Below, piece after piece: positions 27,406-35,757 of a DNA stretch of 61,442 nucleotides. The first letter of the stretch is position 1. Each line of letters opens with the position of its first letter. The stretch is from Lachnospiraceae bacterium MC2017. Its GTDB lineage: Bacteria; Bacillota; Clostridia; Lachnospirales; Lachnospiraceae. A program made the position numbers and the translations under genes. The notes beneath the pieces were generated by a model that was given only the letters and a program-made list of their open reading frames with translations, was not told the DNA's origin and ran no database searches. The stretch is from positions 1-61,442 of the forward strand of contig JNJK01000029.1 in NCBI GenBank assembly GCA_000701625.1, given 5' to 3'.

Positions 27406-28704
27406 TTATTTTACTTCTGCCTGTCCAAACGGAATTGATTCATTAAAGTTACGTGAATTTTCCATTGTTACAGCTGCGATCGCCTGAAGAGCCTCTCTTG
27501 TAAAGAAAGCCTGATGTGATGTTAGTATCAGGTTAGGGAACGTTGTCAGTCTGGCAACAATATCGTTTGTAAGTCTGTCCTCAGAACGGTCAGTATATAC
27601 ATTCGTATCTTCACCCTCATATACATCCAAAGCTACTGCATGGAACTTTCCATCTTTAAGAGCACTAATAAGAGCCTCTACATCAATGAGTCCGCCTCGG
27701 GATGTATTAACCAGCATTACATTATCCTTCATCATACCAATTGTCTCAGCATTGATAAGATGATGTGTACCGCCCTCTCCCATGATAAGCGGCGCATGAA
27801 GAGAGATCAGATCAGACTGGGCTAAAAGCTCTTCCTTGCTTACATATGTGAGCAGTCCATCCTCTTCAAGCTTTTTATTAGGAAACGCATCCCATCCAAG
27901 AACAGTCATTCCATAGCCCTTGCAGATCTTTGCCATACATACTCCGATACGACCGGTTCCCATAATACCTGCAACCTTATTATGCAGATCTATTCCGAGG
28001 AGTCCTGACAGAGCGAAGTTATTATCACGAACCTTATTATATGCTTTGTGGATTCTTCTGTTCGCAGCCTGAATGATAGTCATGGCATGTTCAGCAACTG
28101 CATACGGTGAGTATGCAGGTACGCGAAGAACCGTCATTCCATATTCCTGTGCAGCCTTATGATCGACATTATTAAATCCTGCACATCTTAAAAGAATAAG
28201 TTTTACTCCGCACTTATTAAGAATCTCTATTACCGGACGTGATGCATCATCATTTACAAAAATACAAACCGCATCATATCCCTGCGCCAGAGAAGCTGTT
28301 TCCTCTGTAAGACGGCTGCTGAAATACTTGATATCAACATTATAAGCACCATCTCCGCGATCTTTACTAAGCTTGCTAAAGAATATGCGATCATAATCTT
28401 TCGTACCAAAAAATGCGATTTTGAGTATTTCTGCCTTTTTATTTTTCGGAGCCTCTTCCTGAATAACTTCAAGGATCTTCTCGGAAGCAGCCTCCTCATC
28501 ATCTCCATCAACTGTCACGTGCAGCGTCATCCCCTTTGCAGAGGCAAGCCCAAGTATCTGAAGTACATCTTTCGCATCAGCAGTATGATCATCCGTTGAA
28601 ATCGTTACAACACTTTTAAATGCAGTACACGCCTGTGCAAGAAGAGCTGCAGGTCTTGCATGAATTCCCATAGGATTTTTTACAACGTAATCAAACTTTT
28701 TCAT
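27406..28704 (-). CDS. HPr domain fused to D-lactate-type 2-hydroxyacid dehydrogenase
   Basis: A single 432-residue frame. Residues 1-85 are an HPr domain in exact HPr register, with the phosphorylatable His15 in GIHARPAALLAQ. Position 46, normally the regulatory Ser, is Asp (AKDVLQILGL). Residues ~92-430 form a full NAD-linked D-2-hydroxyacid dehydrogenase of the D-LDH group: GTGRIGVCMAKI nucleotide loop, NTSRGGLID with the substrate Arg, DVYEGED with the catalytic Glu and SHQAFF with the catalytic His. It should reduce pyruvate or a similar 2-oxoacid. The fused HPr suggests direct control of the enzyme by the PTS phosphorylation state. No frameshift or internal start suggests two genes. Confidence 0.88.
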   Translation of the reverse strand: MKKFDYVVKNPMGIHARPAALLAQACTAFKSVVTISTDDHTADAKDVLQILGLASAKGMTLHVTVDGDDEEAASEKILEVIQEEAPKNKKAEILKIAFFGTKDYDRIFFSKLSKDRGDGAYNVDIKYFSSRLTEETASLAQGYDAVCIFVNDDASRPVIEILNKCGVKLILLRCAGFNNVDHKAAQEYGMTVLRVPAYSPYAVAEHAMTIIQAANRRIHKAYNKVRDNNFALSGLLGIDLHNKVAGIMGTGRIGVCMAKICKGYGMTVLGWDAFPNKKLEEDGLLTYVSKEELLAQSDLISLHAPLIMGEGGTHHLINAETIGMMKDNVMLVNTSRGGLIDVEALISALKDGKFHAVALDVYEGEDTNVYTDRSEDRLTNDIVARLTTFPNLILTSHQAFFTREALQAIAAVTMENSRNFNESIPFGQAEVK

Positions 28705-29081
28705 ATCTTACTTCGCCTTTCTTTTTCCTGGCATTTTTTTGTATGCCTATTATACTCGCAGGATTTATAAGTTTCACCAATCATTAAATATTTAACAATC
28801 TTTTGATTTTTCAAGTGTCGCACCCTCTTGATTATATCGGATACGATTTAATTAAAATACAGTGTTACTTTTATGCTATTCGTCACCAGGCAGTAATATC
28901 CTGTTGTTAATTAGCTTTATCCGGATAATGATAACTCCTAAATATACGTCATTTATTACAAAAATATGTCACACCACCATTCACACGAACATTTTTTTGC
29001 ATCATTGTCGTTCAGCTTCCTGTCATATTTTCCGATATTAAATTATGACAGGATTTAATATCTACACGGAGGAATCTCACC
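28705..29081. other. Intergenic region with inverted CTGTCATA repeat
   Basis: This 377-bp divergent gap has no credible coding frame. CTGTCATA (29020-29027) and TATGACAG (29044-29051) are inverted and separated by 16 bp; the same octamers abut in the palindrome at 3909-3922. The motif TATCGGATA occurs at 28835-28843. It should hold promoters for the dehydrogenase (left) and the ion-channel pair (right). Confidence 0.4.
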
Positions 29082-29243
29082 ATGTTCGGTAAAAAAAAGA
29101 AGCAGCAGCCACCCGAAACCTTGATCCAGGATGGCGGTGTCACCGAGAAAAAAGATATTATGGGGCATATCGCGATCGGACTCTGTACAGCCGTCATGAT
29201 CTTTCTGATCGTTCTCGGGGTTCTCGCTGTCATAAATTCCTAA
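29082..29243 (+). CDS. 53-residue single-span membrane protein upstream of the K+ channel
   Basis: Begins MFGKKKKQQPPETLIQDG with GGAGG 8 nt before the start. A short basic cytoplasmic front is followed by one long hydrophobic helix (HIAIGLCTAVMIFLIVLG) and stops shortly after. The ion-channel gene begins 13 nt later with its own ribosome site, so both should share one message. The arrangement suggests an auxiliary subunit or regulator of the channel. It is too short for family assignment by eye. Confidence 0.7.
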   Translation: MFGKKKKQQPPETLIQDGGVTEKKDIMGHIAIGLCTAVMIFLIVLGVLAVINS

Positions 29244-29255
29244 AGGTGGTTAAAT

Positions 29256-29993
29256 ATGAGTGACTTTGAACACTACAAAAAACGATTATATGAAATTATC
29301 GAAGCTTCAACCGGCGATGATCTGACCAGCCATGCCTACGATCTAATGACAATGACTGCAGTTATTGTTGGTCTTCTGCCGCTTACTATGAAAACCGAGA
29401 CAAATTATATCCGTCTCATTGATATTTCAACCACGCTCATCTTTCTATTTGACTATCTCGCAAGATTTTATACCTCCGATTACAAGATGGGAGTTAAGAG
29501 CTATATCGCGTATATCGCATATATCCTTTCTCCGTTAGCTATATTTGACTTGCTTTCCATAATTCCGATCGTAAGCCTTATATTGCCATCACATCCTCTC
29601 GTAAGACTCTTAAGAATATTCAGGATATTCAGACTTGTTAAGCTTGTCAGATATTCAAAAACCATGGTCAATATCACAAATGTACTGCGAAAAGTCCGGA
29701 AACAGTTAATGGCTGTCCTTATCCTGACTATTACCTATATTTTCGCATCAGGAATGATCATCTTTCAGATAGAACCGGATCTTTTTAATACATTCTTCGA
29801 TGCACTTTACTGGGCTACAATATCACTCACCACAATAGGTTATGGCGATATTTCCCCTGTTACAAGTGCCGGTCGTCTTGTAACCATGGTTTCATCTCTG
29901 ATCGGTGTCGCTGTTATCGCATTACCATCCGGTATTATCACTGCTGCCTACATGGATGAGATCAAGAAGAAAAAAACCAAACTTGAACTGTAA
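29256..29993 (+). CDS. Voltage-gated-type potassium channel
   Basis: A 245-residue channel subunit. It has a hydrophobic S1-S3 region, an Arg-rich S4 (VRLLRIFRIFRLVKLVRYSK), then S5, a pore loop and S6. The selectivity filter reads TIGYGD at residues 193-198, the K+ signature. No C-terminal RCK or cyclic-nucleotide domain follows; it ends in a basic KKKKTKLEL. It would assemble as a tetramer in the membrane. It follows the 53-residue membrane protein gene by 12 nt. Confidence 0.88.
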   Translation: MSDFEHYKKRLYEIIEASTGDDLTSHAYDLMTMTAVIVGLLPLTMKTETNYIRLIDISTTLIFLFDYLARFYTSDYKMGVKSYIAYIAYILSPLAIFDLLSIIPIVSLILPSHPLVRLLRIFRIFRLVKLVRYSKTMVNITNVLRKVRKQLMAVLILTITYIFASGMIIFQIEPDLFNTFFDALYWATISLTTIGYGDISPVTSAGRLVTMVSSLIGVAVIALPSGIITAAYMDEIKKKKTKLEL

Positions 29994-30010
29994 AAAATAC
30001 TTTTATTATA

Positions 30011-30058
30011 TTGACTCAGTATAAGTATATGATATTATTTAGTTAGAATCAACTAACT
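30011..30058 (+). promoter_or_regulatory. Promoter of a short terminated transcript
   Basis: TTGACT (30011-30016), 16 bp, TATTAT (30033-30038). Just after it AGTTAG-AATCAA-CTAACT (30041-30058) forms an inverted repeat at the expected transcription start, a possible operator. Confidence 0.55.
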
Positions 30059-30096
30059 CATTATCAAGTGATATCACAATGAGGAGGGGATGACAT

Positions 30097-30165
30097 ATGA
30101 GAAAAACGATAAAACACAGACTACAATTTATGGAAAAATTAGCACACATTATTTCTCACAGATAA
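30097..30165 (+). CDS. Candidate 22-residue cationic peptide
   Basis: A short frame starting MRKTIKHRLQF and ending AHIISHR, preceded by GAGGAGGGG (30081-30089) at ideal spacing of 7 nt and by the promoter at 30011. A strong terminator follows 12 nt after the stop, so a transcript of roughly 170 nt is predicted. The peptide has six Arg/Lys, three His and one Glu and could form an amphipathic helix. Possible roles: type I toxin, leader peptide or small secreted-signal precursor; none can be chosen. The alternative frame from 30090 reads through the terminator and is less likely. Confidence 0.45.
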   Translation: MRKTIKHRLQFMEKLAHIISHR

Positions 30166-30177
30166 ATGATCAACTTA

Positions 30178-30219
30178 AAAGAGATGAAGGTGGATCTGAT
30201 CCATTCCTTCATCTCTTTA
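30178..30219. terminator. Strong bidirectional terminator
   Basis: AAAGAGATGAAGG pairs with CCTTCATCTCTTT; inside, TGGATC/TCCA extends the stem. T runs follow on the minus side (TTTTAAG) and, more weakly, on the plus side. Confidence 0.8.
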
Positions 30220-30226
30220 TTTATCG

Positions 30227-31111
30227 TTACCACACTGACGGGAACCCCAGTGCTATAAAAATCTCATCTTTGGGAACTGTGAATATATTTTCCGGCGAAT
30301 CAAACTGATCTGCGTCAACTATGATCATATGCCCATCTTCATCCACCACCGCCAGCTGATCATCATCCAATATCTCAGCCATTACAGTTGCCAGATATGA
30401 ATAATCAAATAAATTATTCTTCAATCTTTCAAAAACTTCATCATATTGATCTGCCCGTCCCGAAAGTCCGGCGAGGAAAACCGATTTTCCATAATCTGCA
30501 AGACTCAAAGTAAAAGTGATCGTTGGTCTGGGAGCCAGCCCTCTGTTTACCATCCATTCATTATCATGTGCTATAAGAGAAAAATCTCTGGACAGCATAT
30601 AGATATGCAGATGCTCCTCTTCCACCACCGGTTTCTGATCTTCCTTTTCGATATATCCAAAAAGATCACCGGTTTTTTTGACCATCCTCTCTTCTCTTGC
30701 ATTTCGTCTTTTTTTCCTGTGTTCACCGACAAACTGATACTTATCAGGTGCGATTTCCTGCATGATCATATAATGCTGGGTTCTGGAATGATACAGTATC
30801 ATAGGAACCAACTGATCTAATCTATATTCCAGTTCATTTGTAGGATTATCCGATATTACATGCTTATTTACCAGATACCCTGCGCCTTCCTTATGACTTA
30901 CCACATGCAGTACATGATCAAGATCATATACAAAACAAGTTGAATAGCCTTTCACAATAGAAAGCATATGCTCCATTATTTCCGGCAGGTCTTCTTTTTC
31001 CGTTATTCCAAGTATTGCACCTTCTGATGGAGCGATAAACGACGAGATATCATGTCGTCCGGTAACACCGAAGTCCCTGAATGTCAGTTTCCTGACTCTC
31101 TTCTCTTCCAT
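30227..31111 (-). CDS. Uncharacterised soluble protein
   Basis: A 294-residue protein I do not recognise. It has no signal peptide, membrane span or Cys cluster. A charged middle segment (HRKKRRNAREERMVKK, near residue 132) separates two mixed alpha/beta halves. The second half ends in repeated acidic strands (ILDDDQLAVVDEDGHMIIVDADQFDSPENIF). A GGGTCAAAAGTA element lies about 46 nt before the start, as it does before the amylosucrase gene. It stands alone between a terminator and the surface-protein gene. Confidence 0.6.
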   Translation of the reverse strand: MEEKRVRKLTFRDFGVTGRHDISSFIAPSEGAILGITEKEDLPEIMEHMLSIVKGYSTCFVYDLDHVLHVVSHKEGAGYLVNKHVISDNPTNELEYRLDQLVPMILYHSRTQHYMIMQEIAPDKYQFVGEHRKKRRNAREERMVKKTGDLFGYIEKEDQKPVVEEEHLHIYMLSRDFSLIAHDNEWMVNRGLAPRPTITFTLSLADYGKSVFLAGLSGRADQYDEVFERLKNNLFDYSYLATVMAEILDDDQLAVVDEDGHMIIVDADQFDSPENIFTVPKDEIFIALGFPSVW

Positions 31112-31250
31112 CTGCTCTCCTTCCTCCAGCTGCTAATCTATATTTTCCCTTTCTTTACTTTTGACCCTGTTGTATTCATATATCGGATAAATATCCCATT
31201 TTGATTAGTAACGTCGTCGACTGTTTCTACGCCTGTACTCTGCACTTCCA

Positions 31251-32843
31251 TCAAGTTCCGTGATCAGGCTGTGCCTCGCGCATATCCGTATCATATTTTC
31301 CATCATTCGGTGGTTCCAGATCTTCAACTTCTTTTATCTTAACTGATGATCTTTCCGATGTTCTCTCTGATGATCTTCCTGATGATCCGTCAATATCTCC
31401 ACTCCAACTAACATTATAATGTGTTCTGATATCAACATCATCCTGTACTTTTTCGCTCACTTCCTTAGTATCCGATAGATTCTCCGTCACCGTCAAAGAC
31501 CCATACCTCAGAGTGATACTATAATTATCGATATTGAAGTCTCCGTTATTTTCAACAGAAAAAGTATTACTGCTGCTTCCAACATCTGTTTGATGCCCAC
31601 TCATATTTATTGTTGCAATTTCTCCATCAGCATAACCATCTCCTCCTACGATGACCGAATCCTTTGTCAATTCTTCTCCATCGTATATCTTCCCCGCTGT
31701 TGCCGATGTTAAGATCAATTCTCTTGGCTCTATTGTCAAAATTCCATTGATAACTTCATCAATTTGAAACTGCTCCGAAACATCATCTCCTGCTTCATTA
31801 TAAATCCTGAATTCATTGTCTTCAGCCTCAGATAAGACAATAGCCGTGCTTCCTGCATCCTTGATTTTTGCGCTTTCTATCCGTGTAATGACCGCATACT
31901 CAGAATAATCTTCATCCCCGATCATCGACAGTTCCTGCTCTTCATCTATCTTATGACTCTTTCCGTCATACTTTATATTGATACTATTGATCGATACCTT
32001 TACTGTTTTTTTGAAGGAACGGTCATCATTTATATGGACTCTAAAAAATTCAGGTTTACTGCTCCCGTCCTCTGATACCCGTTCAACTCCATCTACAGTA
32101 CTCATATAAAACGGAACCGTAATAATAACTGCATCACCGGTATATATTCTGATCCGGCGTGACTCATCCTCCATAAAAAGACCCGCTACACTTGAATCCT
32201 CCGAGCAGATATTAAAATAATCGATCACAGCTACAGGATATCCCTCATCAATTTCCGGTGCCCGTCTGTCTGCATATCCCTGAAAGAGATCTATTGCACT
32301 AAAATCTCCATTCTCGTCTAAGATCACGGTATATGTTTCATCTCTATGATCATCAAAATACAATTGTATTTCATTCATCGAAGCTGTTTTTTCGTCTTCG
32401 TTATCATCATTGTCATTTTTTTCATCCACTTCCTGATCAACGTCACCCTCAGTAGTGGTTTCTTCCGGTATCTCATTGACCGGAGCTGCTTCATTACCCG
32501 TTTCCATTTCTTCCGGCACTTCACCGGTTGGTGATCCTTCATCAGGAATATCCTCTACAGGTTTCGGTAATTCTCCCTCGCCATCATCTTTCTCTGCATC
32601 ACCGCTATTTTCCTGATCATCATCTTTTCCTGTATCGCCATTGTCATCTTTTACCGGTTCGCTTTCATCACCGTTTTCGGACGGAGAGTCCTCTTTTTCA
32701 TTATTCTCTCCAGTTTCCCCTTCATCAGCTGTAACTCCCGTATCATCTGCAAATACGCATACTGCTGCATTTGCCGTCAATGATACTACCGCAAAAGAAA
32801 TAGCCAAAAACAGACTCAAAGTTTTAAATTTCAATCCATTCAT
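31251..32843 (-). CDS. Secreted acidic surface protein with MBG/YDG-like repeat
   Basis: A 530-residue exported protein. Signal peptide: MNGLKFKTLSLFLAISFAVV to ANA near residue 27. Residues 35-155 are a very acidic Glu/Asp/Gly/Pro linker. Beta-rich domains follow; residues ~370-455 match the MBG/YDG fold (KIYDGEELTKDSVIVGGDGYADGE). The last ~60 residues are polar with SSGRSSERTSERSS. No LPxTG or membrane anchor is seen. It is probably loosely cell-wall associated. Ribosome site GGAGGAAA precedes the start; GGGTCAAAAG occurs 25 nt upstream in opposite orientation. Confidence 0.7.
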   Translation of the reverse strand: MNGLKFKTLSLFLAISFAVVSLTANAAVCVFADDTGVTADEGETGENNEKEDSPSENGDESEPVKDDNGDTGKDDDQENSGDAEKDDGEGELPKPVEDIPDEGSPTGEVPEEMETGNEAAPVNEIPEETTTEGDVDQEVDEKNDNDDNEDEKTASMNEIQLYFDDHRDETYTVILDENGDFSAIDLFQGYADRRAPEIDEGYPVAVIDYFNICSEDSSVAGLFMEDESRRIRIYTGDAVIITVPFYMSTVDGVERVSEDGSSKPEFFRVHINDDRSFKKTVKVSINSINIKYDGKSHKIDEEQELSMIGDEDYSEYAVITRIESAKIKDAGSTAIVLSEAEDNEFRIYNEAGDDVSEQFQIDEVINGILTIEPRELILTSATAGKIYDGEELTKDSVIVGGDGYADGEIATINMSGHQTDVGSSSNTFSVENNGDFNIDNYSITLRYGSLTVTENLSDTKEVSEKVQDDVDIRTHYNVSWSGDIDGSSGRSSERTSERSSVKIKEVEDLEPPNDGKYDTDMREAQPDHGT

Positions 32844-32948
32844 CTGTTTTCCTCCATAACGATAACAGGGTCAAAAGGATTTTTGATCCTGTCAGAAACT
32901 CTGGTATCTTATATATCGGCAAAATATGTATACAGTATTACGATGACA

Positions 32949-33000
32949 AAAATAAAAATTATAGGAAATTCCGACGGGAATTTCCTATAATTTTTATTTT
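32949..33000 (-). terminator. Terminator overlapping the stop of the oxidoreductase gene
   Basis: A perfect 24-bp stem (32949-32972/32977-33000) with a GACG loop; the core arm is ATAGGAAATTCC. The stop codon at 32994-32996 lies inside the stem. Confidence 0.85.
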
Positions 33001-34094
33001 CGTATATTCACCCATGCTGAATGCTGCCTCGAACTATCATAGACCGCATTGCATATCCGAACTATCTGTATTCCTGATTCTACATTTGGAAGAATACTGC
33101 TTTCATCCTCACCAAAATAATACTCCCTGAATAGTTCAATAACGCTTTCGTTAAACCCTCCGTTAAACGCGCTTATCTCAACAGCTATAGGATCATTCTT
33201 TTTTCCGTGATAAAGTTTGTTTGGTTCTTCTTCATTCCACCAGACAGAGCCATCCATCATATCCACTTCCAGAAAAAGATGATTACTCCTTCCGTGTGAT
33301 ATTTCAGACAAAAGAACATTTCCCATCGCACCATTTGAAAATTGCAGTGTTACAGATGCAGCATCTTCACTGTCGATATGAATCCTTTTGTCGCCAAAGT
33401 CCTCTTCCATATTGTCATCTTCCGAACTCATGACTCCCTCATTAAGAATGCGATATTCTGCCGCTTTCTTAAAAGTCGCTGATACATCTGTAATATTGCT
33501 TCCTGTAACAAATTGCGCCAGATCGAACCAGTGACTCCCTATTTCCGTCACCGCCCTCATTGGCCCCGACATATCCGACCGGTACCGCCAGTCATAGATT
33601 GAAGGAAGCGCATGAAAATCCTGCATATAATTTCCATGAACCAATACAACCTTACCGTATTTTCCGGATTTTATTATCTCCCGTATCTTTTTTACAGCTG
33701 CAAAAAAACGTACATTGTAGTCCAGGACCAGTCTTCCCGTTTTCTTTCCGAGTCTCACGTTTTCATCCATGAACCCACGTATCTCCTGCACCTCTTTTTC
33801 AGTAATGCATAATGGCTTCTCACATATAACATTTTTACCTGCATTCAGGATCTTTTTTATTAATTCAGCATGAGAATTCGGAGGCGTACATATATGAACA
33901 TCTGTTACTTCATCCTCCATTATATCTTCTACAGAGACCCCATATGAAGGTATCTGATTTTTTTCTGCAAATCTTTTGGCAGAATCTCTGTGTCCGGCTG
34001 CAACACCAACCACCTGTATTCCCAACGCTTTTAGCGCCTGTATATGCATATCTGCCGCAAAACCAGCCCCAATGATCACTGCTTTACGATCCAT
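32994..34094 (-). CDS. Gfo/Idh/MocA-family oxidoreductase
   Basis: A 366-residue NAD(P)-dependent enzyme. The Rossmann start reads AVIIGAGFAADMHIQAL, and the family's CEKPL motif with catalytic Lys follows HAELIKKILNAGKNVI. The C-terminal alpha/beta domain has the expected EIGSHWFDLAQF, whose His is usually catalytic. The family oxidises or epimerises sugars, inositols or amino sugars. The local context gives no substrate. It is a single-gene unit with its own terminator. Confidence 0.85.
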   Translation of the reverse strand: MDRKAVIIGAGFAADMHIQALKALGIQVVGVAAGHRDSAKRFAEKNQIPSYGVSVEDIMEDEVTDVHICTPPNSHAELIKKILNAGKNVICEKPLCITEKEVQEIRGFMDENVRLGKKTGRLVLDYNVRFFAAVKKIREIIKSGKYGKVVLVHGNYMQDFHALPSIYDWRYRSDMSGPMRAVTEIGSHWFDLAQFVTGSNITDVSATFKKAAEYRILNEGVMSSEDDNMEEDFGDKRIHIDSEDAASVTLQFSNGAMGNVLLSEISHGRSNHLFLEVDMMDGSVWWNEEEPNKLYHGKKNDPIAVEISAFNGGFNESVIELFREYYFGEDESSILPNVESGIQIVRICNAVYDSSRQHSAWVNIRK

Positions 34095-34124
34095 TTATTT
34101 TACCTCTTTAAGATTTTTTGAATC

Positions 34125-34152
34125 ACTGTTCACTCGCATTCCGCGTAATAAC
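34125..34152. repeat. Dispersed palindromic repeat, degenerate copy
   Basis: ACTGTTCACTCGC followed by a divergent TTCCGCGTAATAAC. It shares the first half of the copy at 350-385. Confidence 0.4.
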
Positions 34153-34196
34153 GCTACTTGCTCGTGTTTTTCGGGTCCCAAGGTCTCAATCCTCTT

Positions 34197-34338
34197 TGTG
34201 CAAGCACATTCGGATTTTGACCTTTTGAACCTGACATCATTATATAATTTTATCAATTTAAATCTGCAAATGGAATAGAATCAATGTATAATATGTCGGT
34301 GACAGAATCAAAAGTAAAAATCCGATCATGCTTGCACA
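34197..34338. repeat. MITE-like inverted-repeat element in front of aspartate kinase
   Basis: TGTGCAAGCA-CATT-CGGATTTT (34197-34218) is matched in inverse by AAAATCCG-ATCA-TGCTTGCACA (34317-34338): 18 of 22 pairs. Similarity continues inward for about 20 more bases with gaps (TTTTGACCTTTTGA versus TCAAAAGTAAAA). The 142-bp unit encloses a TATAAT box at 34287-34292. It may be a miniature element that brought a promoter to lysC, or a regulatory leader. Confidence 0.45.
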
Positions 34339-34374
34339 AAAAGGATTTTTAACAAATTTTTACGGAGTTTATTC

Positions 34375-35715
34375 ATGAGAAAGATTGTTGCAAAATTTGG
34401 CGGTACATCTCTGGCTGATGCTGCCCATTTCCGCAAAATAAAAGAGATCGTCTCTTCTGATACCGATCGCAGATATATCGTTGCTTCCGCTCCCGGCAAG
34501 CGCTTTCCCGAGGACATTAAAGTTACTGATATGCTCCTCTCCTGCTATGAAAAGGCAGCTGAAGGTCAGCCCTTCGAAGACACCTTACTCGCTATCAAAG
34601 ATCGATTCCAGTATATTATCGATGATCTTGATATAGATTTTCCATTAGATAAAGAGATAGACATCATCAAAAAACACTTATCCGAAAATCCTGAAAAGGA
34701 CTATCTTGCAAGCCGCGGAGAATACTTAAATTCACGCATCCTTGCAAAGTATCTGGATTTCCATTTCGTTGATCCTGCCTGGTGCGTTTCATTTTATCCG
34801 GACGGAACTCTTAACGAACCTATGACCAAAAGGGCTATGGGAGCTTCCCTTTACCCGCTTAATCACGCAGTTATCGCAGGATTCTACGGTGCTGATGACG
34901 AAGGAAAGATACATACATTTTCACGGGGCGGTTCAGACGTTACAGGTAGTCTGGCTGCATGTGCAGTTAATGCAGACCTCTACGAAAACTGGACAGATGT
35001 ATCCGGTCTTTTAGCTGCAGATCCCCGGATCGTTGATGATCCGAGATCAGTTGAATACTTAAGTTATCGCGAACTTCGTACTCTTTCCTATATGGGAGCC
35101 TCCGTACTGCACACTGATGCCGTACTTCCTGCTTCTGAGAAAGGCATTCCCATAAATATTAAAAATACTGACAGACCGGAAGATAACGGAACCATGATCG
35201 TTCGTAAACTTCCCAAGGGAGAGACACGCTATCCCGTTACAGGAGTTGCCGGTCGTCTCGGCATGACCGTTATACAGGTCGAAAAAGTCATGGTCAGTGA
35301 TGGATCCGGTTTCAGCGCTATAATGCTCGATATTCTCAAACAGAGAAATCTTCCTTTCGAGCAGTGTCTTACGGGTATCGATACTATTACACTTGTTATC
35401 AGAAGTGATCTGATCGCAGACTGTAAAGATGACCTTCTGTCAGAAATTCAATCTGTTTTGAAGCCTGATTTTTTGGGGATTAAGGAAAACCTGTCTATGA
35501 TCGCTGTAGTAGGCGAAAAGAGTACAGAATCATCTGATGCAAATATCCAGGTTCTATACGCTCTAAAAAAAGCCGGTATCGAGATAAGCACCATTAATCA
35601 AGGCGCAGGTAAGCTGAATCTCCTTATCGGTGTTCCGGAAGAACGCTATGAAGATGCAATAAGTGTAATTTATTCAGCAATAGATGAATCACAAAATGTC
35701 GCAATAATGCAGTAA
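34375..35715 (+). CDS. lysC: Aspartate kinase
   Basis: A 446-residue enzyme of usual length. The N-terminal catalytic domain starts MRKIVAKFGGTSLADA, the aspartokinase signature, with FSRGGSDVTGS for nucleotide and substrate binding. Two C-terminal ACT domains (residues ~300-445; SMIAVVGEKSTESSDANIQVLYAL) imply feedback control by lysine or threonine. It makes aspartyl phosphate for lysine, threonine and methionine; the next product, aspartate semialdehyde, is also the co-substrate of the carboxyspermidine route encoded at 43423-45822. The leader has a AAAAATCC/GGATTTTT hairpin (34316-34323/34343-34350) just before the ribosome site. Confidence 0.92.
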   Translation: MRKIVAKFGGTSLADAAHFRKIKEIVSSDTDRRYIVASAPGKRFPEDIKVTDMLLSCYEKAAEGQPFEDTLLAIKDRFQYIIDDLDIDFPLDKEIDIIKKHLSENPEKDYLASRGEYLNSRILAKYLDFHFVDPAWCVSFYPDGTLNEPMTKRAMGASLYPLNHAVIAGFYGADDEGKIHTFSRGGSDVTGSLAACAVNADLYENWTDVSGLLAADPRIVDDPRSVEYLSYRELRTLSYMGASVLHTDAVLPASEKGIPINIKNTDRPEDNGTMIVRKLPKGETRYPVTGVAGRLGMTVIQVEKVMVSDGSGFSAIMLDILKQRNLPFEQCLTGIDTITLVIRSDLIADCKDDLLSEIQSVLKPDFLGIKENLSMIAVVGEKSTESSDANIQVLYALKKAGIEISTINQGAGKLNLLIGVPEERYEDAISVIYSAIDESQNVAIMQ

Positions 35716-35757
35716 AAAAGTGGGTAGGCGATGACGCCTGCCCACTTTTTTACTGCA
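35708..35757. terminator. Bidirectional terminator after lysC
   Basis: AAAAAAGTGGGTAGGCG pairs with CGCCTGCCCACTTTTTT around ATGA, with one G-U pair; the stem continues into TGCAGT/ACTGCA. It lies between convergent stops. Confidence 0.9.

Noticed and set aside
30090-30308. 72-residue frame starting at ATG 30090
   Set aside because: It crosses the strong terminator stem and runs into the opposite-strand gene; the 22-codon frame at 30097 fits the ribosome site better.
34260-34374. Lysine riboswitch before lysC
   Set aside because: The leader after the TATAAT box is only about 75 nt, too short for the lysine aptamer, and no such core was recognised.
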